This document shows, in pieces, positions 1 through 4,825 of a stretch of DNA of 6,042 nt. Numbering within the stretch: position 1 is the stretch's first letter; each line of letters opens with the position of its first letter. Under the pieces are notes generated by a model that had not been told where the DNA came from, made no database searches, and saw only the letters and a program-made list of their open reading frames with translations. The stretch covers positions 1 through 6,042 of the forward strand of contig JAIBDK010000153.1 of NCBI GenBank assembly GCA_024679435.1, read 5' to 3'. The DNA comes from Gammaproteobacteria bacterium (GTDB taxonomy: Bacteria; Pseudomonadota; Gammaproteobacteria; Arenicellales; Poriferihabitantaceae). Both the position numbers and the translations under genes were made by a program.

Positions 1-2
1 CC

Positions 3-620
3 TATTTTGAGCGTGATGCAAGCGGCAACTACCCCCGGGTAATTATCAACAGCATCAATATGAAACAGATGCTGGATTTGATAGGGAGTCAGAAATTCGA
101 CGAGCTTACAGACTACCTGGTATTCGAACTGGCAAAGCTGGCCGATGCCGGTGCTGACTTCGGGGTACTTGCCTCAAATACTCCACATATAGTTTTTGAA
201 AAAGTAAATAAGTCATCCCCGCTTCCATTGATCAGCATCGTTGAGGCCACCTGTAAAAAAGCCCGGGATATGGGTCTGCAGCGTGTAGGGTTGACAGGCA
301 CAAAATTCACCATGCAAGGCGGGTTTTACAACAAGGTTTTTTCCCAACATGGTATTGAAGTGATCACCCCGGACGAGGCCGGGCAGAGCTATGTACACGA
401 CAAGTACATGAATGAACTGGTCAATGGAATCATCCTGGATGAAACCAGGTCCGGGTTACTGGGTATCATCAATAAGCTGATACACGACCATGACATTGAA
501 GGTTTGATTCTTGGCGGTACCGAGCTTCCGCTGATCTTGAAAACCGATGATGTGCCGGGTATTCATGTACTGGATACCACCGAAATTCATGTTGGAAGCG
601 TATTAAACCTGCTGGAGTAG
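3..620 (+). CDS. Aspartate/glutamate racemase-family protein, 5' end missing, both catalytic cysteines replaced
   Basis: The reading frame is open from base 3, through the internal ATG at 60, to the TAG at 618-620, so the true start lies outside the window. The visible 205 codons align by eye with the YgeA/RacX-type racemase fold, a cytoplasmic family that epimerises amino acids with two cysteines as acid and base. Landmarks are the IINSIN segment before the first ATG, ASNTPH, IPL-like PLISIVEAT, GLTGTKFTMQGGFY, PDEAGQ and LGGTELPL. Family length is usually about 230 residues, so about 25 are missing. The first catalytic Cys position (CNT in many members) is Ser (codon 174-176) and the second (GCTE) is Gly (codon 516-518). 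The only cysteine visible is in EATCKK, which is not catalytic. The fold is confident. Racemase activity is doubtful, and it may belong to a Cys-less subfamily with another role. Confidence 0.9.
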   Translation, partial: YFERDASGNYPRVIINSINMKQMLDLIGSQKFDELTDYLVFELAKLADAGADFGVLASNTPHIVFEKVNKSSPLPLISIVEATCKKARDMGLQRVGLTGTKFTMQGGFYNKVFSQHGIEVITPDEAGQSYVHDKYMNELVNGIILDETRSGLLGIINKLIHDHDIEGLILGGTELPLILKTDDVPGIHVLDTTEIHVGSVLNLLE

Positions 621-648
621 ATTCGCGTGTTTGTGGAGATAAACCCGT

Positions 649-1116
649 ATGGACAATAGCCTTATATATCTTCTAATTGCTTTTGTTCTTATAGATATCC
701 AGGCCTACTATTTTGGATATGTAAATCCGCCGTCAGTCCTGGCCTGGTTACAAAAAGCCAGCTTCATTGTATTTACCTTTATGTTGATTCCTCTGCTGGT
801 TTACGTACTGTATTCTCAGGCCGGCAGTGTCGGCCGTTTAGAAAAACATGGAATTGAATCACACGCGGCAATTCAACATGCAGTTGGTATCGCTAATGGC
901 CAGGGTGAGAATCCGACCTGGGTGTTTCAATTAAACAGTGATGAAAAAAATGTACTGGCGTTCTACAGGCAATCGCTTTCTTCATCAAGCTGGAAACAAA
1001 CCGAAGATACAGGGCTATATTTAAGATATGCCCTGGAAGGGAAGACACTCACCATTGCGCAGAGACAATCTGCTATTGATAACACATTAACCATCATGAT
1101 CAGAACAAAGCCATGA
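649..1116 (+). CDS. Small membrane protein with a C-terminal FYRQ...W-type globular domain, function unknown
   Basis: This is a 155-residue protein starting at ATG 649, with GGAG at 635-638 ten bases upstream. Two hydrophobic segments are visible, at about residues 4-23 and 37-55, joined by a short loop with NPP. After a linker, residues 90-153 form a soluble domain with the pattern VFQLNSDEKNVLAFYRQSL, then SSW, then LTIAQ. This resembles the small module of many envelope proteins in which an FYR(x)L helix is followed by a GW turn and beta strands; that resemblance is my reading and is not tied to a named family. The gene starts 28 bases after the racemase stop and overlaps the next gene by four bases (ATGA), so the two membrane proteins are probably made together. 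I do not recognise a specific function. Confidence 0.8.
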   Translation: MDNSLIYLLIAFVLIDIQAYYFGYVNPPSVLAWLQKASFIVFTFMLIPLLVYVLYSQAGSVGRLEKHGIESHAAIQHAVGIANGQGENPTWVFQLNSDEKNVLAFYRQSLSSSSWKQTEDTGLYLRYALEGKTLTIAQRQSAIDNTLTIMIRTKP

Positions 1117-1442
1117 ATCTAAAATCTGAAGAAAAACTACTGCGGGAGTTCAGCAAAATACTTGATGCACCAGGGCAGGCTGACAAACGGTTTATGCGCT
1201 ATGCAAAAATAGCGATGTTCTTAAGCGCCCTGTTTGTTTTCTTTCTCCTGTCCGACAACATAGACCTAACAGAAAACAAGTTTTACTTTACTCTGCTCGC
1301 TTTTATCTCGGGCACCGCATTTGGTTTGAGTTTGTGGTTCTTCCAGGCAGGCACGCAAACCTCAGTCATGGCCAGGCATATGTCCAGGGATTCAGTAGAT
1401 GAGCGATTGGCTGAAATCGAACGCGATACTACCGGCAGCTAA
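1113..1442 (+). CDS. Small two-helix membrane protein, function unknown
   Basis: The protein has 109 residues. Its ATG at 1113 overlaps the TGA of the preceding gene (ATGA, 1113-1116) and no clear SD precedes it, which points to translational coupling. The N-terminus (about 1-30) is charged and probably cytoplasmic. Hydrophobic segments lie at about residues 31-47 and 57-77, separated by a short polar loop (SDNIDLTENK). The C-terminal tail (about 85-109) is charged and helical, with SRDSVDERLAEIERD. This hairpin topology with both ends in the cytoplasm fits a partner for the two-helix protein encoded upstream, though that is inference. No catalytic motif is visible and no family is recognised. 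Confidence 0.75.
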   Translation: MNLKSEEKLLREFSKILDAPGQADKRFMRYAKIAMFLSALFVFFLLSDNIDLTENKFYFTLLAFISGTAFGLSLWFFQAGTQTSVMARHMSRDSVDERLAEIERDTTGS

Positions 1443-1455
1443 GATTTTAGGCATC

Positions 1456-1460
1456 AGGAG
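1456..1460 (+). promoter_or_regulatory. Shine-Dalgarno sequence of the SRPBCC gene
   Basis: AGGAG lies nine bases before the ATG at 1470 and fixes that start. It gives the SRPBCC gene its own strong translation signal, unlike the coupled gene just before it. Confidence 0.75.
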
Positions 1461-1469
1461 AAAACAAGC

Positions 1470-1898
1470 ATGTCAGAGATTCGGCACCTTCTTAAGATCA
1501 ACACACCTGCCTCGGCGGTCTATCAAGCCTTGACGCACCAGGCCGGGCTTCAACAGTGGTGGACGCCGGAAACAACTGCGATGCCGGTGGTTGGCTCAGT
1601 AAACGAGTTCAATTTTGGACCGAAATACCACAACAAGATGAAGGTCATACGTCTTGAGCCTGATAGGGCTGTCGAATGGGAGTGCCTGGAAGGCGATAAA
1701 GAGTGGATTGGCACGACCTTCCACTTTCTATTGGAGGAAGATGACGACGGGCAATCCACGCTGCGTTTCACTCATGGAAACTGGCGTGAACCGACTGATT
1801 TTCTTGCCCACTGCAACTATAAATGGGGTTATTACATGCGAAGCCTCAAGTTCTATTGCGAAACAGGCAAGGGAACGCCATTTCAGCCTGACGCCTGA
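1470..1898 (+). CDS. SRPBCC (START/Bet v1-like, AHSA1-type) domain protein
   Basis: This 142-residue cytoplasmic protein is essentially one SRPBCC domain, a helix-grip fold with a deep hydrophobic cavity that binds lipophilic ligands; AHSA1-like members are common in bacteria and mostly uncharacterised. Typical features are the N-terminal strand IRHLLKINTPASAVYQALT, the LQQWWTPET turn, the V-EWEC strand, TTFHFLLEE, the LRFTHGNW strand, and a long C-terminal helix with YKWGYYMRSLKFYCETGKG. Length fits the family. It starts at an ATG with an ideal AGGAG upstream and ends 90 bases before the next start. Substrate and role cannot be read from the sequence. No signal peptide is visible. Confidence 0.92.
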   Translation: MSEIRHLLKINTPASAVYQALTHQAGLQQWWTPETTAMPVVGSVNEFNFGPKYHNKMKVIRLEPDRAVEWECLEGDKEWIGTTFHFLLEEDDDGQSTLRFTHGNWREPTDFLAHCNYKWGYYMRSLKFYCETGKGTPFQPDA

Positions 1899-1988
1899 AT
1901 TCAATCATAAGATGCGCAGGTTGTGATTTCTTTGCAAGTCAAACGCCGCCAGAGGCATTTGAAAAAACACACAGCAGGATTAAATTTT
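1899..1988 (+). other. 90-bp gap before the secreted two-domain gene
   Basis: The gap holds an AGGA SD at 1976-1979, nine bases before the ATG at 1989. I see no convincing terminator. TTGCAA at 1932-1937 could be a -35 element but has no good -10 partner. The downstream reading frame also extends back through this gap to a GTG at 1923, but the extra 22 residues are basic and would precede a clear signal peptide, so they are unlikely to be translated. Confidence 0.5.
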
Positions 1989-2987
1989 ATGAAACCGCTG
2001 GTCAGTATTTGCGTAGTAGTTGCTGCCGTTTTTCTACCTGCAGCGTCAGCTGAAACCCCCACATATAAGTCAAAGTACGCAGGCCAGGAAAAACGACTTA
2101 TAAAAAGCCTATCTGACGATGATATTGAACAGCTGAAAAATGGAAAAGGGTGGGGTCTTGCTAAAGCAGCAGAACTCAATGGAATGCCTGGCCCTTTGCA
2201 TATCCTGCAAATGAAAGACCAGGTCTCACTGACTCCCGGGCAGGAAGTAAAAATCCAGGCCTTGTTCGAAAATATGAAATCCAAGGCTATTCCGCTGGGA
2301 AACGAGCTAATAGAGTTGGAAAAAACTCTAAATGAGTCATTTGCTGATCGAACAATATCCAAACAGCAGTTATCCCAACAATTAGACGAAATCGCCAAGG
2401 TTAAAAAAGAGCTTCGCTATGTACATCTTGAAACACACCTGGCGACTCCAGCGATACTCTCAACCCAACAATTAGCTGAATACAACCGGCTGCGCGGCTA
2501 TGATGCTGCTGACCCCTGTACCAATGTACCTGAAGGCCATGATGCCAAAATGTGGAGGAAACATAATGATTGTAATCAAGCTGACAAACCTGACACGGAG
2601 CTTCACGGTATGCTGATGTCTGCAAATGGAACATTCGAAGTTGATCTGAAACCACAGGAAGACGAGGGTTTTCCTGCAGGGCGTATGCTGATTGCGAAAA
2701 CCTATGCCGGAGATATGGAAGGCACCGGAACAGGGCAGATGATCAGCAAAAGAATAGATGGCGGTGCGGCAGCATATTTTGCTGTCGAAGAATATTCCGG
2801 CACGGTTGGTGGGAAGAGTGGCACCTTCACACTACTCCACAACGGATATATGGATAATGAATCCCGGTTGCTGGAGATCAATATTCTTACAGGTTCAGGT
2901 ACCGGGGAACTCGAGGGTGTCTCCGGTTCAATGCGTATCATCCAGGATGAAAACGGGCATGCCTATGAAATGGATTATGAGCTTTAA
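1989..2987 (+). CDS. Secreted Spy/CpxP-like (LTxxQ) domain fused to a DUF3224 domain
   Basis: The protein has 332 residues. The ATG at 1989 is chosen because it gives a canonical signal peptide (Lys3, hydrophobic core to about 18, cleavage after ASA at about residue 21) and has AGGA nine bases upstream. Residues about 65-171 are an all-helical domain of the Spy/CpxP/zinc-resistance-associated kind: MPGPLHILQMKDQVSLTPGQ with the LTxxQ motif at 81-85, a long charged helix to ELRYVHLETHL, and a second LSTQQ repeat at about 158-162 followed by YNRLRGY. In known members this fold is a periplasmic chaperone or metal-stress sensor. A Cys-containing linker (Cys177, Cys195, with GHDAKMWRKHNDC) leads to residues about 210-332, which match DUF3224: GTFEVDLKP, YAGDMEGTGTGQM, EEYSGTVGGKSGTFTLLHNG, GSGTGELEGVSGSM and a final YEMDYEL. 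DUF3224 proteins are normally single-domain, so this fusion is uncommon. A periplasmic location is inferred. Confidence 0.88.
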   Translation: MKPLVSICVVVAAVFLPAASAETPTYKSKYAGQEKRLIKSLSDDDIEQLKNGKGWGLAKAAELNGMPGPLHILQMKDQVSLTPGQEVKIQALFENMKSKAIPLGNELIELEKTLNESFADRTISKQQLSQQLDEIAKVKKELRYVHLETHLATPAILSTQQLAEYNRLRGYDAADPCTNVPEGHDAKMWRKHNDCNQADKPDTELHGMLMSANGTFEVDLKPQEDEGFPAGRMLIAKTYAGDMEGTGTGQMISKRIDGGAAAYFAVEEYSGTVGGKSGTFTLLHNGYMDNESRLLEINILTGSGTGELEGVSGSMRIIQDENGHAYEMDYEL

Positions 2988-3016
2988 AACATTTCAAATA
3001 GAAGGGATTGATCAAC

Positions 3017-3406
3017 ATGCATAAATGTTCTTGTCTCTGCGAGGCTGTCATCCTGGAAGTAGAAGCCAGCCTGGACCCTGCTGAAGCATGTCACTGCACA
3101 AAATGCCGCAAGTGGTCGGGCCACCTTGGTGTGACAGTTGAGGTGCCCCGGTCCTCGGTGAGTATTCAAGGCGCTGAAAATATCAAGTGGTTCCATTCTT
3201 CCGAGAAGGTAAGACGCGGGTTTTGTGCCACTTGTGGAACGCCACTCTTCTTTGATCCCATTGATAAGGAGAAGCACGATTGGATTGCCATTTCGATGGG
3301 TGCATTTGATACCCCGACAGAAACAAAGATGGGGCTTCATATTTTCGTAGCTGAGAAAGGTGATTATTACGAGATCACCGATGATCTGCCGCAGAATGAG
3401 TATTGA
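3017..3406 (+). CDS. GFA family (glutathione-dependent formaldehyde-activating enzyme/CENP-V-like) zinc protein
   Basis: The protein has 129 residues from ATG 3017, preceded by GAAGGGA at 3001-3007. An alternative TTG at 3008 would add three residues but would crowd that SD. The family has a zinc-binding beta fold first described in a protein reported to promote glutathione-formaldehyde adduct formation; most members have no tested substrate. All expected ligands are present: CLC (Cys6, Cys8) with FCATC (Cys70, Cys73) for the structural zinc, and CHCTKC (Cys25, Cys27, Cys30) for the second site. Other family marks are RKWSGH, the RRGFCATCGTPLFFDP strand, ISMGAFDTP and the C-terminal HIFVAEKGDYYEITDDLPQ. 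There is no signal peptide, so it is cytoplasmic. It begins 29 bases after the previous stop and may be co-transcribed with that gene. Confidence 0.93.
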   Translation: MHKCSCLCEAVILEVEASLDPAEACHCTKCRKWSGHLGVTVEVPRSSVSIQGAENIKWFHSSEKVRRGFCATCGTPLFFDPIDKEKHDWIAISMGAFDTPTETKMGLHIFVAEKGDYYEITDDLPQNEY

Positions 3407-3474
3407 ACGCATAGCCGGGCAAAACACCGAAGATCAAACAAGCGCTCTCTTTATTGGAAGACGGGTAAACACAC

Positions 3475-3844
3475 ATGATCCATAACCTGAAGAAAGAAGC
3501 GGCGTCACTCAAAGAGCATTGGTCTCCCAGGGTACTTGGAAGAGTCAATGATCAGTATGTCAAAGTGGCCAGGTTGAAAGGTGACCTGGCCTGGCACAAG
3601 CATGACGAGGAAGATGAACTGTTCCTGGTGCTTGAAGGGCAGCTTCAATATGAATATCACCTTCACCCATTCCGTAGAACTGGGTGAAGGTGATATTCAT
3701 ATTGTCCCAATGGGAACGATGCACAATCCGGTTTGCGAGGAAGAGTGCCTGATTGCATTGATAGAAACCATCTCCACAAAACACACCGGTGATGTGGTGA
3801 CCGGGAAAACGAAACCCATATCAGCACAACTGGGAAAAACCTAG
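3475..3844 (+). pseudogene. Single-domain cupin gene broken by a one-base frameshift
   Basis: Two overlapping frames together make one full cupin of about 122 residues. The first (from ATG 3475, stop 3685-3687) gives the N-terminal part and cupin motif 1, GDLAWHKHDEEDELFLVLEG, with metal ligands His41, His43 and Glu48. The second, one base ahead, carries on as SVELGEGDIHIVPMGTMHNP, cupin motif 2 with its metal-binding His, then ALIETISTKHTGDVVTGKT to the stop at 3842-3844. The length of the joined product matches small cupin-domain proteins, so only one frame change is needed. The break falls inside a perfect inverted repeat (3646-3704). A product from the first frame alone would be 70 residues without motif 2 and probably inactive. 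Upstream SD is weak (GGAAG at 3456-3460). I read it as a recent pseudogene or an assembly error, with programmed frameshifting unlikely. Confidence 0.82.
3646..3704. repeat. Perfect 24-bp inverted repeat with 11-nt loop inside the cupin gene
   Basis: The left arm at 3646-3669 is the exact reverse complement of the right arm at 3681-3704, with the spacer TTCCGTAGAAC between. Pairing stops cleanly at both ends (T3645 against T3705, T3670 against C3680). The right arm encodes conserved cupin residues (GEGDIHI), so it looks ancestral. The left arm covers the place where the reading frame shifts, so it looks like the copied side. No T-run follows, so it is not an intrinsic terminator. Confidence 0.95.
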
Positions 3845-3926
3845 GCAGTTCAGAACGGTGATAGTCAGCAACATTAATCTGTGATTCCGGTTTGAAATAC
3901 CTTTCAACCGATCTGTACTCAAGTGC

Positions 3927-3957
3927 TTGACCTGACTACGGCTTCATACTTCAGAAT
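3927..3957 (+). promoter_or_regulatory. Possible long-spacer promoter (TTGACC, 19 bp, CAGAAT)
   Basis: TTGACC at 3927-3932 and CAGAAT at 3952-3957 are 19 bases apart, the spacing typical of promoters activated by MerR-family regulators, and a MerR gene lies in the downstream operon. The -35 is good. The -10 is only a four-of-six match, and the spacer shows just a weak CTGA/TCAG symmetry where MerR operators usually have a clear dyad. It is a candidate for autoregulation, not a firm call. Confidence 0.3.
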
Positions 3958-3964
3958 CGGTTTT

Positions 3965-3981
3965 GACGGTGATTAACCGTC
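3965..3981. repeat. 6-bp inverted repeat, possible operator
   Basis: GACGGT and ACCGTC flank GATTA, giving a 17-bp dyad that overlaps TTGACG at 3963-3968. It lies 31 bases before the start of the small gene. It could be an operator or a small leader hairpin. Its centre is too close to that -35 to fit normal MerR promoter geometry. Confidence 0.35.
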
Positions 3982-4000
3982 GATAGAAATTGATTAAATC

Positions 4001-4005
4001 AGGAG
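4001..4005 (+). promoter_or_regulatory. Strong Shine-Dalgarno sequence of the 60-residue gene
   Basis: AGGAG lies seven bases before the ATG at 4013, a near-ideal arrangement. It supports this short frame as a real, well-translated gene and not a remnant. Confidence 0.8.
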
Positions 4006-4012
4006 ATGCAAA

Positions 4013-4195
4013 ATGAGTAATGAAGTGATGGATAAAGACAAATGGGTCCTGTTGTTTAAAGAGATCGGCCTTGACGAGGCGACTATGGTCAAATGGCACA
4101 GGGAGTTTGAATCCAGGTACCCGGACGGGCATCAGTCTTTTCTTGAATGGCTGAATATCCCAAGTGACGAGATAGGTCGAATCCGGGCCTTGTAA
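4013..4195 (+). CDS. 60-residue stand-alone copy of the C-terminal domain of the adjacent MerR regulator
   Basis: The protein is small, acidic and probably helical, without signal peptide, membrane segment or cysteine. Residues 8-60 align without gaps to residues 118-170 of the MerR-family protein encoded 71 bases downstream (numbered from its ATG at 4267), with 25 of 53 identical. Shared positions include KxKWV, GLDE, M, WHxEFE, P, HQxFLE, I, EI and IR. The ends match closely: it starts just before the domain and stops where the domain ends, so it is a discrete module with no DNA-binding part. Strong SD upstream. The domain has no function I can name. In the regulator it sits where ligand-binding or co-effector domains normally are, so the small protein may bind the same ligand, or bind the regulator and modulate it. 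Both roles are inference. Confidence 0.85.
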   Translation: MSNEVMDKDKWVLLFKEIGLDEATMVKWHREFESRYPDGHQSFLEWLNIPSDEIGRIRAL

Positions 4196-4208
4196 AACCA
4201 ACGGTGCG

Positions 4209-4241
4209 GGGTGGTTGGCCTGATTGGGTCAGCCACCTCCC
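4209..4241 (+). other. Imperfect hairpin between the small gene and merR
   Basis: CTGA (4220-4223) pairs with TCAG (4229-4232) around a TTGGG loop. The stem continues 4216-4218 with 4233-4235, 4213-4214 with 4236-4237 and 4209-4211 with 4239-4241, with two single-base bulges and one T-T mismatch, for 12 Watson-Crick pairs. No T-run follows, so it is not a standard terminator. It could serve as an RNA processing or partial attenuation point that sets the ratio of small protein to regulator. Confidence 0.5.
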
Positions 4242-4266
4242 ACCATAAATGCAACTGGAAAAGCTG

Positions 4267-4803
4267 ATGTTCACTATCGGGCAAGTGGCAAAAAAATATT
4301 CTCTTTCGAGAAGTACACTTATCTACTACGACAATGTCGGGGTCTTGTCACCGAGCGGCAGAAGCGAATCGAACTACAGGCTGTATTCCGAAAACGATCT
4401 GAAAAAGATGGACAGAATTATGCTGTTCCGCAGTGCCGGGCTGTCCCTGGAGGCCATTTCAACTCTGCTCGGTAAAAAGGGCAGTGATCTAAATTCAGCG
4501 TTTGAGCGCAGGCTGACTTCGATAAATCACGAGATCCAGGGGCTGAGAAACCAACAACAGGTCATCCTGAGATTACTGGAGAATCAAAGCTCAGAGAAGA
4601 ATTCCAGGGTGCTCACCAAGGAAAAATGGGTCGCCATATTAGAGGCCAGCGGTCTCGATGAAAAGGGTATGCGGAATTGGCATATCGAGTTTGAAAAAAA
4701 CTCACCCGAAGCCCACCAGGATTTTCTTGAATCCATTGGTATAGAGGATGAGGAAATCAGCCTGATCCGTGACTGGTCAAAATCCGGCAGCCACAAAGAC
4801 TGA
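4267..4803 (+). CDS. MerR-family transcriptional regulator with a WHxEFE C-terminal domain
   Basis: The protein has 178 residues. The ATG at 4267 gives the classic MerR beginning MFTIGQVAKKYSLSRSTLIYYD and has GGAAAAG just upstream; an ATG at 4249 would add six residues but has no SD. Residues 1-70 are the winged helix-turn-helix (HTH at about 3-21, wing with RSESNYRLYSENDL, then LFRSAGLSLEAISTLL). Residues about 78-108 form the dimerisation coiled coil (FERRLTSINHEIQGLRNQQQ). Residues about 116-171 are a compact helical domain with W121, WHIEFE (138-143), H150 and EISLIRDW. MerR proteins are dimers that twist long-spacer promoters to activate them. There is no cysteine, so it is not a CueR, MerR or SoxR type metal or redox sensor. 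The same C-terminal domain is encoded alone immediately upstream. The effector is unknown; it probably controls this operon. Confidence 0.92.
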   Translation: MFTIGQVAKKYSLSRSTLIYYDNVGVLSPSGRSESNYRLYSENDLKKMDRIMLFRSAGLSLEAISTLLGKKGSDLNSAFERRLTSINHEIQGLRNQQQVILRLLENQSSEKNSRVLTKEKWVAILEASGLDEKGMRNWHIEFEKNSPEAHQDFLESIGIEDEEISLIRDWSKSGSHKD

Positions 4804-4819
4804 AGGATGTTTGTACACT

Positions 4820-4824
4820 AGGAG
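4820..4824 (+). promoter_or_regulatory. Unusually close AGGAG upstream of the MBL-fold gene
   Basis: AGGAG sits only one base before the ATG at 4826, far closer than the usual five to ten. Another purine run, AAGGA at 4803-4807, is 18 bases away. The start is nevertheless favoured because it begins a clean signal peptide. The poor spacing suggests weak initiation or coupling to the MerR gene, which stops at 4803. Confidence 0.4.
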
Positions 4825-4825
4825 C

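Larger units (their letters stand above)
3845..4012 (+). promoter_or_regulatory. 168-bp intergenic region with several dyads, likely promoter region of the MerR operon
   Basis: This is the largest non-coding gap in the window. It contains small inverted repeats: TTGAAA/TTTCAA (3892-3907, 4-nt loop), AACCGAT/ATCGGTT (3906-3912 with 3956-3962), TCAAG-TG-CTTGA (3919-3930) and GACGGT-GATTA-ACCGTC (3965-3981). The density of dyads fits a regulated promoter. No tRNA and no terminator with a T-run is visible. Confidence 0.5.

Noticed and set aside
1923..1988. Longer N-terminus for the Spy/DUF3224 protein from the GTG at 1923
   Set aside because: It would put 22 mostly basic residues before a canonical signal peptide, while ATG 1989 has a well-placed AGGA.
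1901..2398. 165-codon open frame on the minus strand, and similar minus-strand frames elsewhere
   Set aside because: They lie opposite well-supported plus-strand genes, encode low-complexity Ser/Cys-rich sequences with no recognisable domain, and lack good start signals.
3646..3704. Intrinsic terminator or mobile-element end
   Set aside because: No T-run follows the stem, no target duplication or transposase gene is present, and the right arm encodes conserved cupin residues.
3475..3844. Programmed +1 frameshifting to make a full-length cupin
   Set aside because: No recognisable +1 slippery codon or internal stop-driven site sits at the change of frame, small cupins are not known for this, and the palindrome offers a simpler mutational explanation.
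4249..4266. Upstream ATG for the MerR protein
   Set aside because: No SD precedes it and MerR proteins typically begin right at the MxTIGQ segment, which starts at 4267. It cannot be fully excluded.
4769..4825. Longer N-terminus for the MBL-fold protein overlapping merR
   Set aside because: The extra 19 residues would bury the signal peptide and overlap the end of the regulator gene. ATG 4826 gives a normal export signal.
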